Below, piece by piece: positions 50,355-58,661 of a stretch of DNA of 64,000 nt. A program made the position numbers and the translations under genes. The notes under the pieces are model-generated. The model did no database searches and was not told where the DNA came from. It saw only the letters and a list, made by a program, of their open reading frames with translations. This stretch comes from JBBEAM01 sp040882845. Its GTDB lineage: Bacteria; Pseudomonadota; Alphaproteobacteria; Kiloniellales; DSM-21159. How positions within the stretch are numbered: the stretch's first letter is position 1; each line of letters begins with the position of its first letter. The stretch is from the NCBI GenBank assembly GCA_040882845.1, contig JBBEAM010000013.1:310001-374000 (forward strand), written 5' to 3'.

Positions 50355-51107
50355 CTAGTGCCGGGCGAGCAGCGCTCCGTAGCCTTGTATCTGGTCCTGA
50401 ATTCCCATGCTCCGCAGCGCGTGCCAGTAGGTCGCGGTGTTGACCGCGATGACCGGCTTGCCCAGCCAGCGCTCGGCCTCCCCGGCCAGCCGGCCCATCG
50501 GCAGGTTGGCGCCGAACTGGACGATTGCCTCGACTTCGTCGGTGTTGACCTCCCAAAGCGCATCGCGCAGGTCGTCTTCGCTGACGTGTGCGATCAGGGT
50601 CGGGCTCTTGCACTCCAGGTGGCGGCTGGCGACCAGTTCGAAACCGATCGCGCCGGTGAACTCCTGCAGGTGCTTCTCGGCTACGGGGAAATAGGGAGAG
50701 ACGATGGCGATCCGCCGCTTCACGCCCAGGATCTTTAGGGCGGCCGGCAGGGCGTCGGCCGCCTGGGTCAGGCCAATGTCCCCTGCCAGGCCCTTGACCC
50801 GCTCTGCAATCGCGCGTGCCGGCGCCAGCCCGCCGCCCCAGATGCTTTCCGCGGAGATGCCAAGCACGATGTGATCGGGCTTGCAGGTCAGCACCCGCTG
50901 CAGCGCCTCTTCCAGGGCCACGTCGATGCGGCGGATCAGCTCGTTGAAGTCCGCGTCGCTGGTCACCGGATCGTCGGGGATGTGCATCCGGCCGATGTGG
51001 TTGGTTACGCCACTGGGGCGCATGTCGTCGTACTCGGGCTGGACCACGGTGTTGGTCGAGGGGGTGATGACGCCGTACTTGCAGCGCCAGCCTAGAGTAT
51101 CGGCCAT
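50355..51107 (-). CDS. Maleate isomerase / arylmalonate decarboxylase family protein lacking both cysteines
   Basis: 250 residues of an Asp/Glu-racemase-like double-domain fold: WRCKYGVITPSTNTVVQPEYDDM at the N-terminus, KPVIAVNTATYWHALR near the C-terminus. The two positions that carry catalytic Cys in maleate isomerases read VLGIS (84) and QFGAN (199); Cys occurs only at 9, 75 and 166. It either uses other residues or is not an isomerase. The ATG at 51107 has GGAG upstream, and the open frame before it is within the neighbouring gene. It lies 14 bp after the amidohydrolase in one operon. Confidence 0.75.
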   Translation of the reverse strand: MADTLGWRCKYGVITPSTNTVVQPEYDDMRPSGVTNHIGRMHIPDDPVTSDADFNELIRRIDVALEEALQRVLTCKPDHIVLGISAESIWGGGLAPARAIAERVKGLAGDIGLTQAADALPAALKILGVKRRIAIVSPYFPVAEKHLQEFTGAIGFELVASRHLECKSPTLIAHVSEDDLRDALWEVNTDEVEAIVQFGANLPMGRLAGEAERWLGKPVIAVNTATYWHALRSMGIQDQIQGYGALLARH

Positions 51108-51121
51108 AAGGTGTTTCTCCG

Positions 51122-52033
51122 TCAGGCGGTTTCGAAGGGATCGGGGAAGCCGTAGAGGGCAGCTGGGTTGTCGACCAGGATGCGGCGGCGCAGCGCAGAG
51201 TCCGGCGCCCAGTCGGCGAGCAGGTCGAGCAGCGCGCCGTCGTTGGGCATCGGCCCGTCGAGCATCGGGTGGGGCCAATCGGAGCCCCAAACCAGACGCG
51301 TCGGGCCAGCCTCGCAGAGCGCACGGGCAAAGGGCAGGGTATCGGCGTAGGGCGGCCCCTCCGCCGAGATGTGGTAGCCGTGGGACAGCTTGACCCAGGC
51401 AGCCTCTTCGGCGACCAGCCTGCAGAGTGCTGCGAAGCCGGGCTCTTCCGGACTCTGGTCGCCCGCGATTCGGCCCATCTGTTCGATCACCACCGGAACC
51501 GGCAGGGTGGGGATGATCTCGGCCAACTCCGCCACCCGCCCGATCCCGTCGGGAATGATGTCGATGTGCCAGCCGGCCGGCGCCAGTCGTTCCGCCAGTT
51601 CCCTCATCTCACCGCCGCTGACGTCGCCGCGCGCCAGCATGTTGATGCGGATGCCCCGAACCCCGAGGTCGGAGAGTTCGTGTAGCCGACTGGCCTCGAG
51701 GTCGTCCGCGGCCGGGTCGATGATGCCGCGCAGCCGCCCATTCCCGCGCTTGAGAGCATCGAGCAGAGCGGCGTTGTCCTGGCCATAGACGCTGGGCTGC
51801 ACGACGACGCCGTAGCGCAGTCCCGTGGCGTCGAGCATCTCTAGGTAGTCTTCAGTCGTGCAGAGCGGCGGCGTATAGGCCCGCGGCGAAGCGAAGGGAA
51901 AGCGCCGCGGGTCACCGAAGACATGGGCATGGCAGTCGGCCGCGCCCGGCGGCACGGCCTGGCGCGGTGCGCGGGGTGCGCGGTCCGGCCCGGCGCAGGG
52001 CGGCGCGTCTGCATTCAATTTCAACTTTTGCAC
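51122..52033 (-). CDS. Amidohydrolase-2 family hydrolase (dicarboxylate-lactone hydrolase type)
   Basis: 303 residues from a GTG preceded by GGGAGG, and an ATG at 52075 would add 14 residues. The TIM-barrel metal site has DCHAHVFGDP near residues 33-42 and WGSDWPHP near the end, as in 2-pyrone-4,6-dicarboxylate and sulfomuconolactone hydrolases. These hydrolyse lactones in aromatic or sulfonate breakdown. It is co-transcribed with the maleate-isomerase-family gene and divergent from the TRAP operon, sharing a 175-bp control region with the GTATAC palindrome. Confidence 0.82.
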   Translation of the reverse strand: MQKLKLNADAPPCAGPDRAPRAPRQAVPPGAADCHAHVFGDPRRFPFASPRAYTPPLCTTEDYLEMLDATGLRYGVVVQPSVYGQDNAALLDALKRGNGRLRGIIDPAADDLEASRLHELSDLGVRGIRINMLARGDVSGGEMRELAERLAPAGWHIDIIPDGIGRVAELAEIIPTLPVPVVIEQMGRIAGDQSPEEPGFAALCRLVAEEAAWVKLSHGYHISAEGPPYADTLPFARALCEAGPTRLVWGSDWPHPMLDGPMPNDGALLDLLADWAPDSALRRRILVDNPAALYGFPDPFETA

Positions 52034-52129
52034 GTTTCCTCCCGGCGCTGCTACAACCTGGATGTTTTGGGCCATCCTTTTGTTTTCACTTTATTTTGTT
52101 GGCAGCGGCGCATCTCGCCCTTTGCGGAC

Positions 52130-52159
52130 TTGACAAGCCGTGCCGAATACCTGTGTCAT
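52130..52159 (+). promoter_or_regulatory. Promoter of the TRAP/catabolic operon
   Basis: A perfect TTGACA -35 (52130-52135), an 18-bp spacer and a TGTCAT -10 (52154-52159, four of six). The predicted transcription start falls at or inside the ATTGTATACAAT palindrome just downstream, a classic layout for repression. Confidence 0.55.
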
Positions 52160-52161
52160 TG

Positions 52162-52173
52162 ATTGTATACAAT
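52162..52173. promoter_or_regulatory. GntR operator: perfect palindrome ATTGTATACAAT
   Basis: A 12-bp perfect palindrome centred on GTATAC, immediately after the -10 of the TRAP operon promoter and within the region shared with the divergent amidohydrolase operon. The near-identical site before the regulator gene supports the same protein binding both. Confidence 0.65.
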
Positions 52174-52208
52174 GAAGTTGCAAACGAAAAGAATCTAGGG
52201 AGGTAACG

Positions 52209-53216
52209 ATGGCAGTACAGATGACACGGCGTGCCCTGGTGGCGCTGACAGCGGGTTTCGCGATGCTGACGGCGGTGCCGCTGACGGCGGCGGCCGAAGA
52301 AGTTACGATCAAGGTCGGCTGGGCGACGACCGATTCCGAAACCGACGCCTACGCCTATGCCGCGCGTGAGTTCAAGAAGATCCTGAACGAGGCGAAGCCC
52401 GGGCGTTTCGACGTGCAGCTCTTCCCGAACCGGCAGCTCGGCGACGAGAAGGAGATGGTGCAGGGTATGCAGCTCGGCACCGTGGACGCGGGGCTGATCA
52501 CCAATTCGATCGTTGGCAATGTGGTGCCGCAGTTCCAGATCAACGACCTGCCCTTCCTCTATGTCAGTAGCGAGCAGGCCCACAGCACGCTCGACGGAGC
52601 GATGGGCGACAAGCTTTTCGATCTGCTCGCGGAAAAGAAGATGGTCGGGCTGTCGTTCTGCGAGTCCGGCTTCCGCAACATGATCAATAACAAGCGCCCG
52701 GTCTCCGCGCCGCAGGATGTCGAAGGCGTGAAGTACAGGGTGATGGAGAGCCCGATTTTCATCGGCATGTACAACAACCTGGGCGGCAGCGCCGTTCCGA
52801 TGGCTTGGGGCGACGTCTTCACCGCCGTCCAGCAGGGCGCTGTCGACGGCCTCGAGATTCCGACCTGGGTGATCGATGCGGCCAAGCTCTATGAGGTCAC
52901 GGAGTACCTCTCCCTGACCAAGCACGTCTACACCGCGACCCCCTTCATCATGTCCGAGCGCCTGTTCGGCTCGCTGCCCGAGGACGAGCAGACCCTGGTG
53001 AAGGAGGCGGCGCAGACCGCCTGCGAACGTCAGCGGGCCTTCAACGCCGAACAGGAGCAGGCGATCATCGCCAAGCTCCAGGAGAACGGCATGGAGGTCA
53101 ATGAGGTGGGGGACCCGAAGAGCTTCCAGGCGAAGATGCAGCCGGTCTACGACGAGTACCGCCCGAAGATCGGCGACGAGTTCATGGATGCCTGGATGGA
53201 GTCCCTGAACAACTAA
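52209..53216 (+). CDS. TRAP transporter periplasmic substrate-binding protein (DctP family)
   Basis: 335 residues with a signal peptide (about 1-29, ending TAAAEE). The DctP fold has QLGDEKEMVQGMQLGTVDAGL, GVKYRVMESPIFIGMYNNLGG and AVPMAWGDVFTAVQQGAVDGLEIP. The conserved Arg that binds carboxylate is in KYRVMES. GGGAGG precedes the ATG. It binds an organic acid in the periplasm for the two permease subunits encoded next. Confidence 0.92.
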   Translation: MAVQMTRRALVALTAGFAMLTAVPLTAAAEEVTIKVGWATTDSETDAYAYAAREFKKILNEAKPGRFDVQLFPNRQLGDEKEMVQGMQLGTVDAGLITNSIVGNVVPQFQINDLPFLYVSSEQAHSTLDGAMGDKLFDLLAEKKMVGLSFCESGFRNMINNKRPVSAPQDVEGVKYRVMESPIFIGMYNNLGGSAVPMAWGDVFTAVQQGAVDGLEIPTWVIDAAKLYEVTEYLSLTKHVYTATPFIMSERLFGSLPEDEQTLVKEAAQTACERQRAFNAEQEQAIIAKLQENGMEVNEVGDPKSFQAKMQPVYDEYRPKIGDEFMDAWMESLNN

Positions 53217-53269
53217 CTTACTCCCCTTTGGCGGGACGGCATCGGGACTGGACCGAGTGATCGTGAGCA

Positions 53270-53839
53270 ATGAGCAGCGTGGTTAGCCGGCGCTTTGCCG
53301 CCCTATCGCGGTTCCTGGAACTGATCAGCAGTCTGCTGGCCAAGGCGACGCTGGCGGTGAGCCTGCTGTTCAGCGTCGGCTTCATCCTCTGCCTGCTGTT
53401 GCAGATTTTCTTCCGTTACGTGGTGAACGCCCCGCTGACCTGGACCGGCGAGCTCGCGGTCTTCCTGTTTCTATGGGTGGTCCTGCTGCTGGCCAGCGTC
53501 GGCGTGCGGGAAAATTTCCACGTCCGCCTCACCGTCTTGACCTCCTATCTGGGCGTCCGGCTGCGCGAGGCGGTCGAGCGCTGCGTCGTCGCAGCGATCG
53601 CTGCCTTCGGCGTGTTCATGGTTTTCGCCGGGCTGCGTTTCGTCGATCTGACCTGGGGCAACACCTCGGCAGCGATCAGCTATCCGCTGCAGGCCCTCTA
53701 CATGGCGGCGCCCTTCTGCGGCGCAGCGATCGCTATCCACGGTCTTGCCCGGCTGGTCTCGGCCCAGCCGCTGTCGCGGCGCGATGAAGGGCTGCCCAAT
53801 GTCGACAGCGCCAGCGATGCCGGAGGAAACAAGGCATGA
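53270..53839 (+). CDS. TRAP transporter small permease (DctQ family)
   Basis: 189 residues with four membrane helices and the DctQ landmark LTWTGELAVFLFLWVVLL. Length is normal. It overlaps the DctM gene by 4 bp (ATGA), so expression is coupled. Works with DctM as the sodium-driven membrane component. Confidence 0.9.
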   Translation: MSSVVSRRFAALSRFLELISSLLAKATLAVSLLFSVGFILCLLLQIFFRYVVNAPLTWTGELAVFLFLWVVLLLASVGVRENFHVRLTVLTSYLGVRLREAVERCVVAAIAAFGVFMVFAGLRFVDLTWGNTSAAISYPLQALYMAAPFCGAAIAIHGLARLVSAQPLSRRDEGLPNVDSASDAGGNKA

Positions 53840-55116
53840 GCGGCTTCGACCTGATGCTGACCCTGGGGCTGGTCGTGCTGCTGTTGCTCGGCATGCCCTT
53901 CGCCTTTTCCATCGGCATCGCCGTGGTGCTGGCACTGGTGATCGCCGAGATCGATACCGTGGTGCTGGTGCAGCACATGATGGCGGGCATCAGCATCTAC
54001 ACGCTGCTGGCGGTTCCCTGTTTCATCCTCGCCGGCGACCTGATGCACACCGGCGGCCTGTCGCGGCGCCTGGTGGTGCTGGCAATGGTGCTGGCGCGGC
54101 ATTTCCGCGGCGGCCTCGCCATGGTCGCCGTGCTCTCTGCGACCTTCTTCGGCGCGATCTCCGGCTCCGCTCCGGCAACCACGGCGGCGATCGGCAAAAT
54201 CATGATCCCGGAGATGGAGCGTCACGGCTACAAGCGCGGCTTCGCCGCCGCCCTGGCCGCCGCCGACGGGCCGATCGGCATCATGATCCCGCCATCGATT
54301 CCGATGGTGATCTGGGCGGTGATCGCCAACGTTTCCGTGACCGACCTCTTCCTCGCCGGGATCTTCCCGGGACTGCTGTGCTGTGTGGCGCTCTGCGCCG
54401 TCTCCAGCATCTATGCCCGGGTCGCCCAGGTGCCGGTGGACAGCCGTCCGGCGAGCTGGGGGGAGGTGGCCACTGCGATGAAAGAAGGCATCTGGGCCTT
54501 GCTGGCGCCGGTGATCGTGCTCGGCGGAATTTATGGCGGCGTCTTCACCCCGACCGAGGCCGGGGCGATCGGCGTGCTTTACGGTCTCGTCGTCGGGCTC
54601 TTCCTGCATCGCGAGCTGAAGCTCGGCGACCTGCCTGTGATCGTCATGCGGGCGATGCGGACCACGGCGATGGTGATCTTCATCGTCGGGATGTCCGCCG
54701 CCTTCGGCTGGCTGGTTGCCTTGGAGCAGCTTCCGGAGCGCTTGAGCGGGCTGATTCTCGCCTTCTCCGACCACCCGATTCTGATCCTGCTTGTGGTCAA
54801 CGTGCTGCTGCTGCTGGTCGGCGCGGTGATGGATACCATCGCGGCGATGATCATCCTCGCCGGCCTGTTGATCCAGATCGGCGTGCAACTCGGCCTCGAT
54901 CCCATCCACTTCGGCGCCATCGTGGTGGTCAACCTGGCGATCGGCATGAGCACGCCGCCCTTCGGCTATACGCTGTTCACCGCCGCCGGAATCAGCGACG
55001 TCAGCGTCGAACGCATCGTCCGCTATCTCTGGCCGATGCTGATCGCGCAGATCGCCGTCCTGCTGCTGGTGACCTATGTCCCGGCGGTGACGCTCACCTT
55101 GCCGTCCTTGTTCTGA
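53836..55116 (+). CDS. TRAP transporter large permease (DctM family)
   Basis: 426 residues, about twelve membrane spans, with TFFGAISGSAPATTAAIGKIMIPEM, GPIGIMIPPSIPMVIWAV and the C-terminal GMSTPPFGYTLFTAAGISDVS, the conserved features of DctM. It is the transport channel. The operon continues 20 bp later with the hydroxyacid dehydrogenase gene. Confidence 0.92.
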   Translation: MSGFDLMLTLGLVVLLLLGMPFAFSIGIAVVLALVIAEIDTVVLVQHMMAGISIYTLLAVPCFILAGDLMHTGGLSRRLVVLAMVLARHFRGGLAMVAVLSATFFGAISGSAPATTAAIGKIMIPEMERHGYKRGFAAALAAADGPIGIMIPPSIPMVIWAVIANVSVTDLFLAGIFPGLLCCVALCAVSSIYARVAQVPVDSRPASWGEVATAMKEGIWALLAPVIVLGGIYGGVFTPTEAGAIGVLYGLVVGLFLHRELKLGDLPVIVMRAMRTTAMVIFIVGMSAAFGWLVALEQLPERLSGLILAFSDHPILILLVVNVLLLLVGAVMDTIAAMIILAGLLIQIGVQLGLDPIHFGAIVVVNLAIGMSTPPFGYTLFTAAGISDVSVERIVRYLWPMLIAQIAVLLLVTYVPAVTLTLPSLF

Positions 55117-55136
55117 ACTTGAGAGGAAGCGGAGTT

Positions 55137-56153
55137 TTGAAGACCGATAACAACACAGCGCCGGCCGTTCCCCAGGCTGCGGGGACGGTGGTGATCGCCG
55201 ATCCGATGCATGAGGCAGGCATCGAGAAGCTGAGGCAGGAGCACCCGGTGACCTGCCTTTTCGAGCTGTCTGAGGAGCGGAAGGCAGCGGCCATCGCCGA
55301 GGCCAGCGTCCTGGTTGTTCGCACCTTCCCAACCGACAACGCGCTGTTCGAGGCGGCGCCGGGTCTGCGCGCCGTCGTCAAGCATGGCTCCGGCGTCGAC
55401 AACATCGATGTCGAAGAGGCGACGCGCCGCGGTATCCAGGTCGCCAACACGCCCGGCGGCGCCAACGCAAGCTCGGTTGCAGAAGGGGCCGTGGCGCTGA
55501 TGCTCGCGGCCTTGCGTCAAATCCGCCGCATGGATCTCGAGGTGCGCGCCGGCAATTTCGACTGCCGCTGGACGACGGTGCTCGACGATCTTTCCGGTGG
55601 CACGCTCGGCATCGTCGGCCTTGGGCAGATCGGCCGCAATGTCGCGCGGATCTGCCGCCAGGGCTTCGACATGCGCACCGTCGGTTTCGATCCGGCGCTC
55701 GATGCCCAGACCATGGCCGCGCTCGGCCTGGAGAAAATGGATACGCTGGAAGAGCTTGCGGCGGAAGCCGACGTGATCAGCGTCCATGTCCCGCTGAGCG
55801 AAGCGACGCGCAATCTGGTGGACGCGGCCGTGCTGCGGGTGATGAAGCCCAGCGCCTTTCTGGTGAATACCGCGCGCGGCGGCGTCGTCGACGAAACCGC
55901 GTTGATCGCCGCCCTGAAGGAAGGCCGCATTCGCGGCGCCGGCCTGGACGTTTTCGAGCAGGAACCGCCGCAGGCCGACAATCCGCTGCTGTCGATGGAC
56001 AGCGTCGTGCTCTCTCCGCACGTCGCCGGCGTCACCCAGGCGAGCATGCGCGGCATGTCGATGAGCGTCGCCGATACCGTCGCCGCCATTCTGGGCGGAG
56101 AGACGCCCAAAACTCTACTCAATCCGAAAGTCTTGGAGGTTGTTACCGAATGA
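55137..56153 (+). CDS. D-2-hydroxyacid dehydrogenase (SerA-like)
   Basis: 338 residues from a TTG start with GAGGAAGCGGAG upstream. The Rossmann motif GIVGLGQIGRNVARI, catalytic Arg in NTARGGVVDE, Glu in DVFEQEPP and His in LSPHVAGVT are all present. It oxidises or reduces a 2-hydroxy acid with NAD(P). There is no ACT domain, so it is catabolic rather than the regulated serine enzyme. Its 3' end overlaps the RraA gene by 4 bp. Confidence 0.88.
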   Translation: MKTDNNTAPAVPQAAGTVVIADPMHEAGIEKLRQEHPVTCLFELSEERKAAAIAEASVLVVRTFPTDNALFEAAPGLRAVVKHGSGVDNIDVEEATRRGIQVANTPGGANASSVAEGAVALMLAALRQIRRMDLEVRAGNFDCRWTTVLDDLSGGTLGIVGLGQIGRNVARICRQGFDMRTVGFDPALDAQTMAALGLEKMDTLEELAAEADVISVHVPLSEATRNLVDAAVLRVMKPSAFLVNTARGGVVDETALIAALKEGRIRGAGLDVFEQEPPQADNPLLSMDSVVLSPHVAGVTQASMRGMSMSVADTVAAILGGETPKTLLNPKVLEVVTE

Positions 56154-56860
56154 TCGAGCCTGTCGTCTACAAATCCATTCCCGCCGTCGATCCGGCGCTG
56201 GTCGCCCGCGCCGCCGAGATCGGCGTCGCAGACCTCCACGAGGGCCTCGGCGTCGTCGCCGGGCGCATGGCCCTGATGTCGCCGCGCATGCGTCCGCTTA
56301 ATCGCGGGCTGTGCGTCGCCGGGCAGGCGGTGACCGCCTTCAACTATCCCGGCGATAATCTGATGCTGCACATGGCGCTGCGCCTCGCAGAAAAGGGGCA
56401 GATTCTGGTTTTGACCAACGGCGGCGGCGAACAGGGCGCGCTGTGGGGCGAAATGGCGGCGACCTATGCAATGAAAAAGGGCGTCGGAGGTATTGTCGTC
56501 CACGGGGCGATCCGCGACGTCGACGCGCTGTCGAAGATGGGCTCGCCGGTCTGGTCGACTGCAATCTCGCCGACCCACCCGGACAAGAAGAGCGCCGGTG
56601 CGGTGAATGTTCCAATCGTTTGCGACGGGGTTCTGGTCAATCCGGGCGATGTGATTGTCGCCGACGGCGACGGTGTGATTTCCGTCCCCCGCGATCTCCT
56701 CGCCACGGCGGTCGAGAACGCCGCCAAGCGCGCTGCGCGCGAGGTCGAGATTCGCGGTGAACTGGCGCAAGGCAAGCACCTCTTCGATGTCATGGGGATG
56801 CAGAAGTCCTTCGACAGCCTGGGAATCGAAATACGCGAGGGCGCCTGGGGCGAAGATTAG
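56150..56860 (+). CDS. RraA-family aldolase (4-hydroxy-4-methyl-2-oxoglutarate aldolase type)
   Basis: 236 residues. RraA-like core with GLCVAGQAVTAFNYPGDNLMLH, GGIVVHGAIRDVDAL (metal-binding Asp and substrate Arg) and PGDVIVADGDGVISVPRDL. Catabolic members cleave 4-hydroxy-2-oxo dicarboxylates to pyruvate plus another oxo acid. The context of lyases and a dicarboxylate-type TRAP transporter favours that over RNase E inhibition. Confidence 0.85.
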   Translation: MIEPVVYKSIPAVDPALVARAAEIGVADLHEGLGVVAGRMALMSPRMRPLNRGLCVAGQAVTAFNYPGDNLMLHMALRLAEKGQILVLTNGGGEQGALWGEMAATYAMKKGVGGIVVHGAIRDVDALSKMGSPVWSTAISPTHPDKKSAGAVNVPIVCDGVLVNPGDVIVADGDGVISVPRDLLATAVENAAKRAAREVEIRGELAQGKHLFDVMGMQKSFDSLGIEIREGAWGED

Positions 56861-56908
56861 GCGAGCGCGCAAGGAACCGTTCAAACGACCAATGTTGAGG
56901 AGGAAACC

Positions 56909-57757
56909 ATGCCGTTGGAACTGAGACCACTTTCCGAACCTGTCGGCGTCGAGATCCTTGGCCTGGATTTGACGAAGCAGATCGATCCGCAAGACCAGGA
57001 GCGGCTACGCGAAGCCTTCCTGAAGCACCACCTGCTTCTGGTCCGCGGGCAGGAACTTGACGACGATCAGGAGATCGCCTTCGCCGAGATTTTCGGCGAA
57101 GTCTCGCATCAGGGCGGCAACATGAAGCATGACGGTAAGATCATGCATATCTCCAACGCCCATGAGAAAGGCGCCTTTCCCACCGGGCCGCTGCTGTTCC
57201 ACTCCGACCATGTCTTCTACGAGCATCCGCTGAAAGCGATCGCGCTTTACGGCGAGGCGATCCCCTCGGAGGGCGGCGATACGCTCTTTGCCAACGCGGC
57301 GCTGGCCTGGGACCGGCTCTCGCCCGAGCTGAAGGAACGCGTCGGCAGCCTGAAGGGCCTGAACGTGTACGACTACGGGGTCAACAAGGGCAGCGACCGC
57401 TTCGCCGCGGAGGCGTTGAGCGAAAGCGGCATCAACGCGATCCATCCCATCGCCTGGCCGCACCCCGAGACCGGGCGAAAGATACTTCTGGTCAACCGTC
57501 TGATGACCGACCGGATTCTCGATCTGGACAAGAGCGAGAGCGACGCCCTGCTCGAGAAGCTGTTCCAGGCCATCGACGACGAGGAGATCATCTACCGGCA
57601 TCGCTGGCAGCTCCACGACCTGGTGATCTGGGACAACCGCGTGCTGCAGCATGCCCGCACCGACTTCAATCCTCAGGAGAAGCGGGTGCTGCGGCGGGTC
57701 CCCATCGGCGAGGATGCCCAGATCGAAGAGGAACGCCGGGCCGCCGGCCAAGCCTGA
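56909..57757 (+). CDS. TauD/TfdA-family Fe(II)/2-oxoglutarate dioxygenase
   Basis: 282 residues with the iron triad His98-x-Asp100 (FHSDHVF) and His248 (LQHARTDF), and the 2-oxoglutarate Arg in RRVPIGED near the C-terminus. The family hydroxylates sulfonates, aryloxy acids or carnitine-like substrates. Here it lies within the catabolic operon, so it may open the pathway by hydroxylating or cleaving the imported compound. AGGAGG precedes the ATG. Confidence 0.87.
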   Translation: MPLELRPLSEPVGVEILGLDLTKQIDPQDQERLREAFLKHHLLLVRGQELDDDQEIAFAEIFGEVSHQGGNMKHDGKIMHISNAHEKGAFPTGPLLFHSDHVFYEHPLKAIALYGEAIPSEGGDTLFANAALAWDRLSPELKERVGSLKGLNVYDYGVNKGSDRFAAEALSESGINAIHPIAWPHPETGRKILLVNRLMTDRILDLDKSESDALLEKLFQAIDDEEIIYRHRWQLHDLVIWDNRVLQHARTDFNPQEKRVLRRVPIGEDAQIEEERRAAGQA

Positions 57758-57778
57758 TCATGGGCGGCCGGTGACGTG

Positions 57779-58660
57779 ATGAGCGAGCGCAAGGAAGCGC
57801 GCCGTCGCCTGCGCGGCGCCCTGGAGGAGCGTCGCGCGCTGGTGGCTCCCGGCGTGTTCGACATGATTTCTGCGAAGATCGCAGACGCGCTTGGCTTCGA
57901 GGCGCTCTACATGACCGGCTTCGGGATTTCCGCATCGCATCTCGGGCTGCCCGATGCCGGCCTTGCCAGCTATACGGAGATGCTGGAGCGCGTCGCGCGA
58001 CTCGCCGAGGGCTGTGCGACGCCGCTGATCGCCGACGGCGATACCGGCTACGGCGGGGCGCTCAACGTGCAGCGGACGGTGCGGGGGTACGAGCGCGCCG
58101 GCGCGGCGGCGATCCAGCTTGAGGATCAGCTCTTTCCCAAGAAATGCGGCCACACCCTCGGGCGTGCGGTCATCCCGCTCGAGGAGATGGTCACCAAGGT
58201 GAAGGTCGCCGTGGACGCGCGCCAGGATGCAGACTTCCTGATCATTGCGCGCAGCGATGCCCGCACCACACACGGCCTCGACGCGGCCCTGGAACGCGCC
58301 GCTGCCTACCGCGCGGCCGGCGCCGATGTCATTTTTCTCGAATCGCCGGAAAGCGAGGCGGAGATGCAGCGGGTTGCCGCCGAGATCGACGCGCCGCTGG
58401 TCGCCAACATGGTCGAGGGCGGGCGCACTCCGCTGTTGCCGCAAGCGCGCCTCGCCGAGCTGGGCTTCGCTTTGGCGATCTATCCAGCGAGCGGCTTTCT
58501 CGCCGCCGGCAAAATTCTGCGCGAGGTCTATGGGAGCTTGAGGCGCGATGGCGACAGCGGCGCCGTGAAAGAGAAGCTTGAGAGCTTCGACGCCTTTAAC
58601 GAGATGATTGGCTTTCCCGAAGTTTGGGATTTCGATCGCCGTCACGGCTCCGGAGAGTAG
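57779..58660 (+). CDS. Isocitrate lyase / PEP mutase family lyase
   Basis: 293 residues of TIM barrel with GVFDMISAKIADALGFEALYMTG, metal-binding DGDTGYGG, QLEDQLFPKKCGH (catalytic Cys about 123) and ARSDARTTHGLDAALERA. The KKCGH loop marks C-C bond-cleaving members such as methylisocitrate or dimethylmalate lyases, which release pyruvate or glyoxylate plus a shorter acid. The start is the ATG, with a GTG immediately before it. It follows the dioxygenase by 21 bp. Confidence 0.87.
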   Translation: MSERKEARRRLRGALEERRALVAPGVFDMISAKIADALGFEALYMTGFGISASHLGLPDAGLASYTEMLERVARLAEGCATPLIADGDTGYGGALNVQRTVRGYERAGAAAIQLEDQLFPKKCGHTLGRAVIPLEEMVTKVKVAVDARQDADFLIIARSDARTTHGLDAALERAAAYRAAGADVIFLESPESEAEMQRVAAEIDAPLVANMVEGGRTPLLPQARLAELGFALAIYPASGFLAAGKILREVYGSLRRDGDSGAVKEKLESFDAFNEMIGFPEVWDFDRRHGSGE

Positions 58661-58661
58661 C

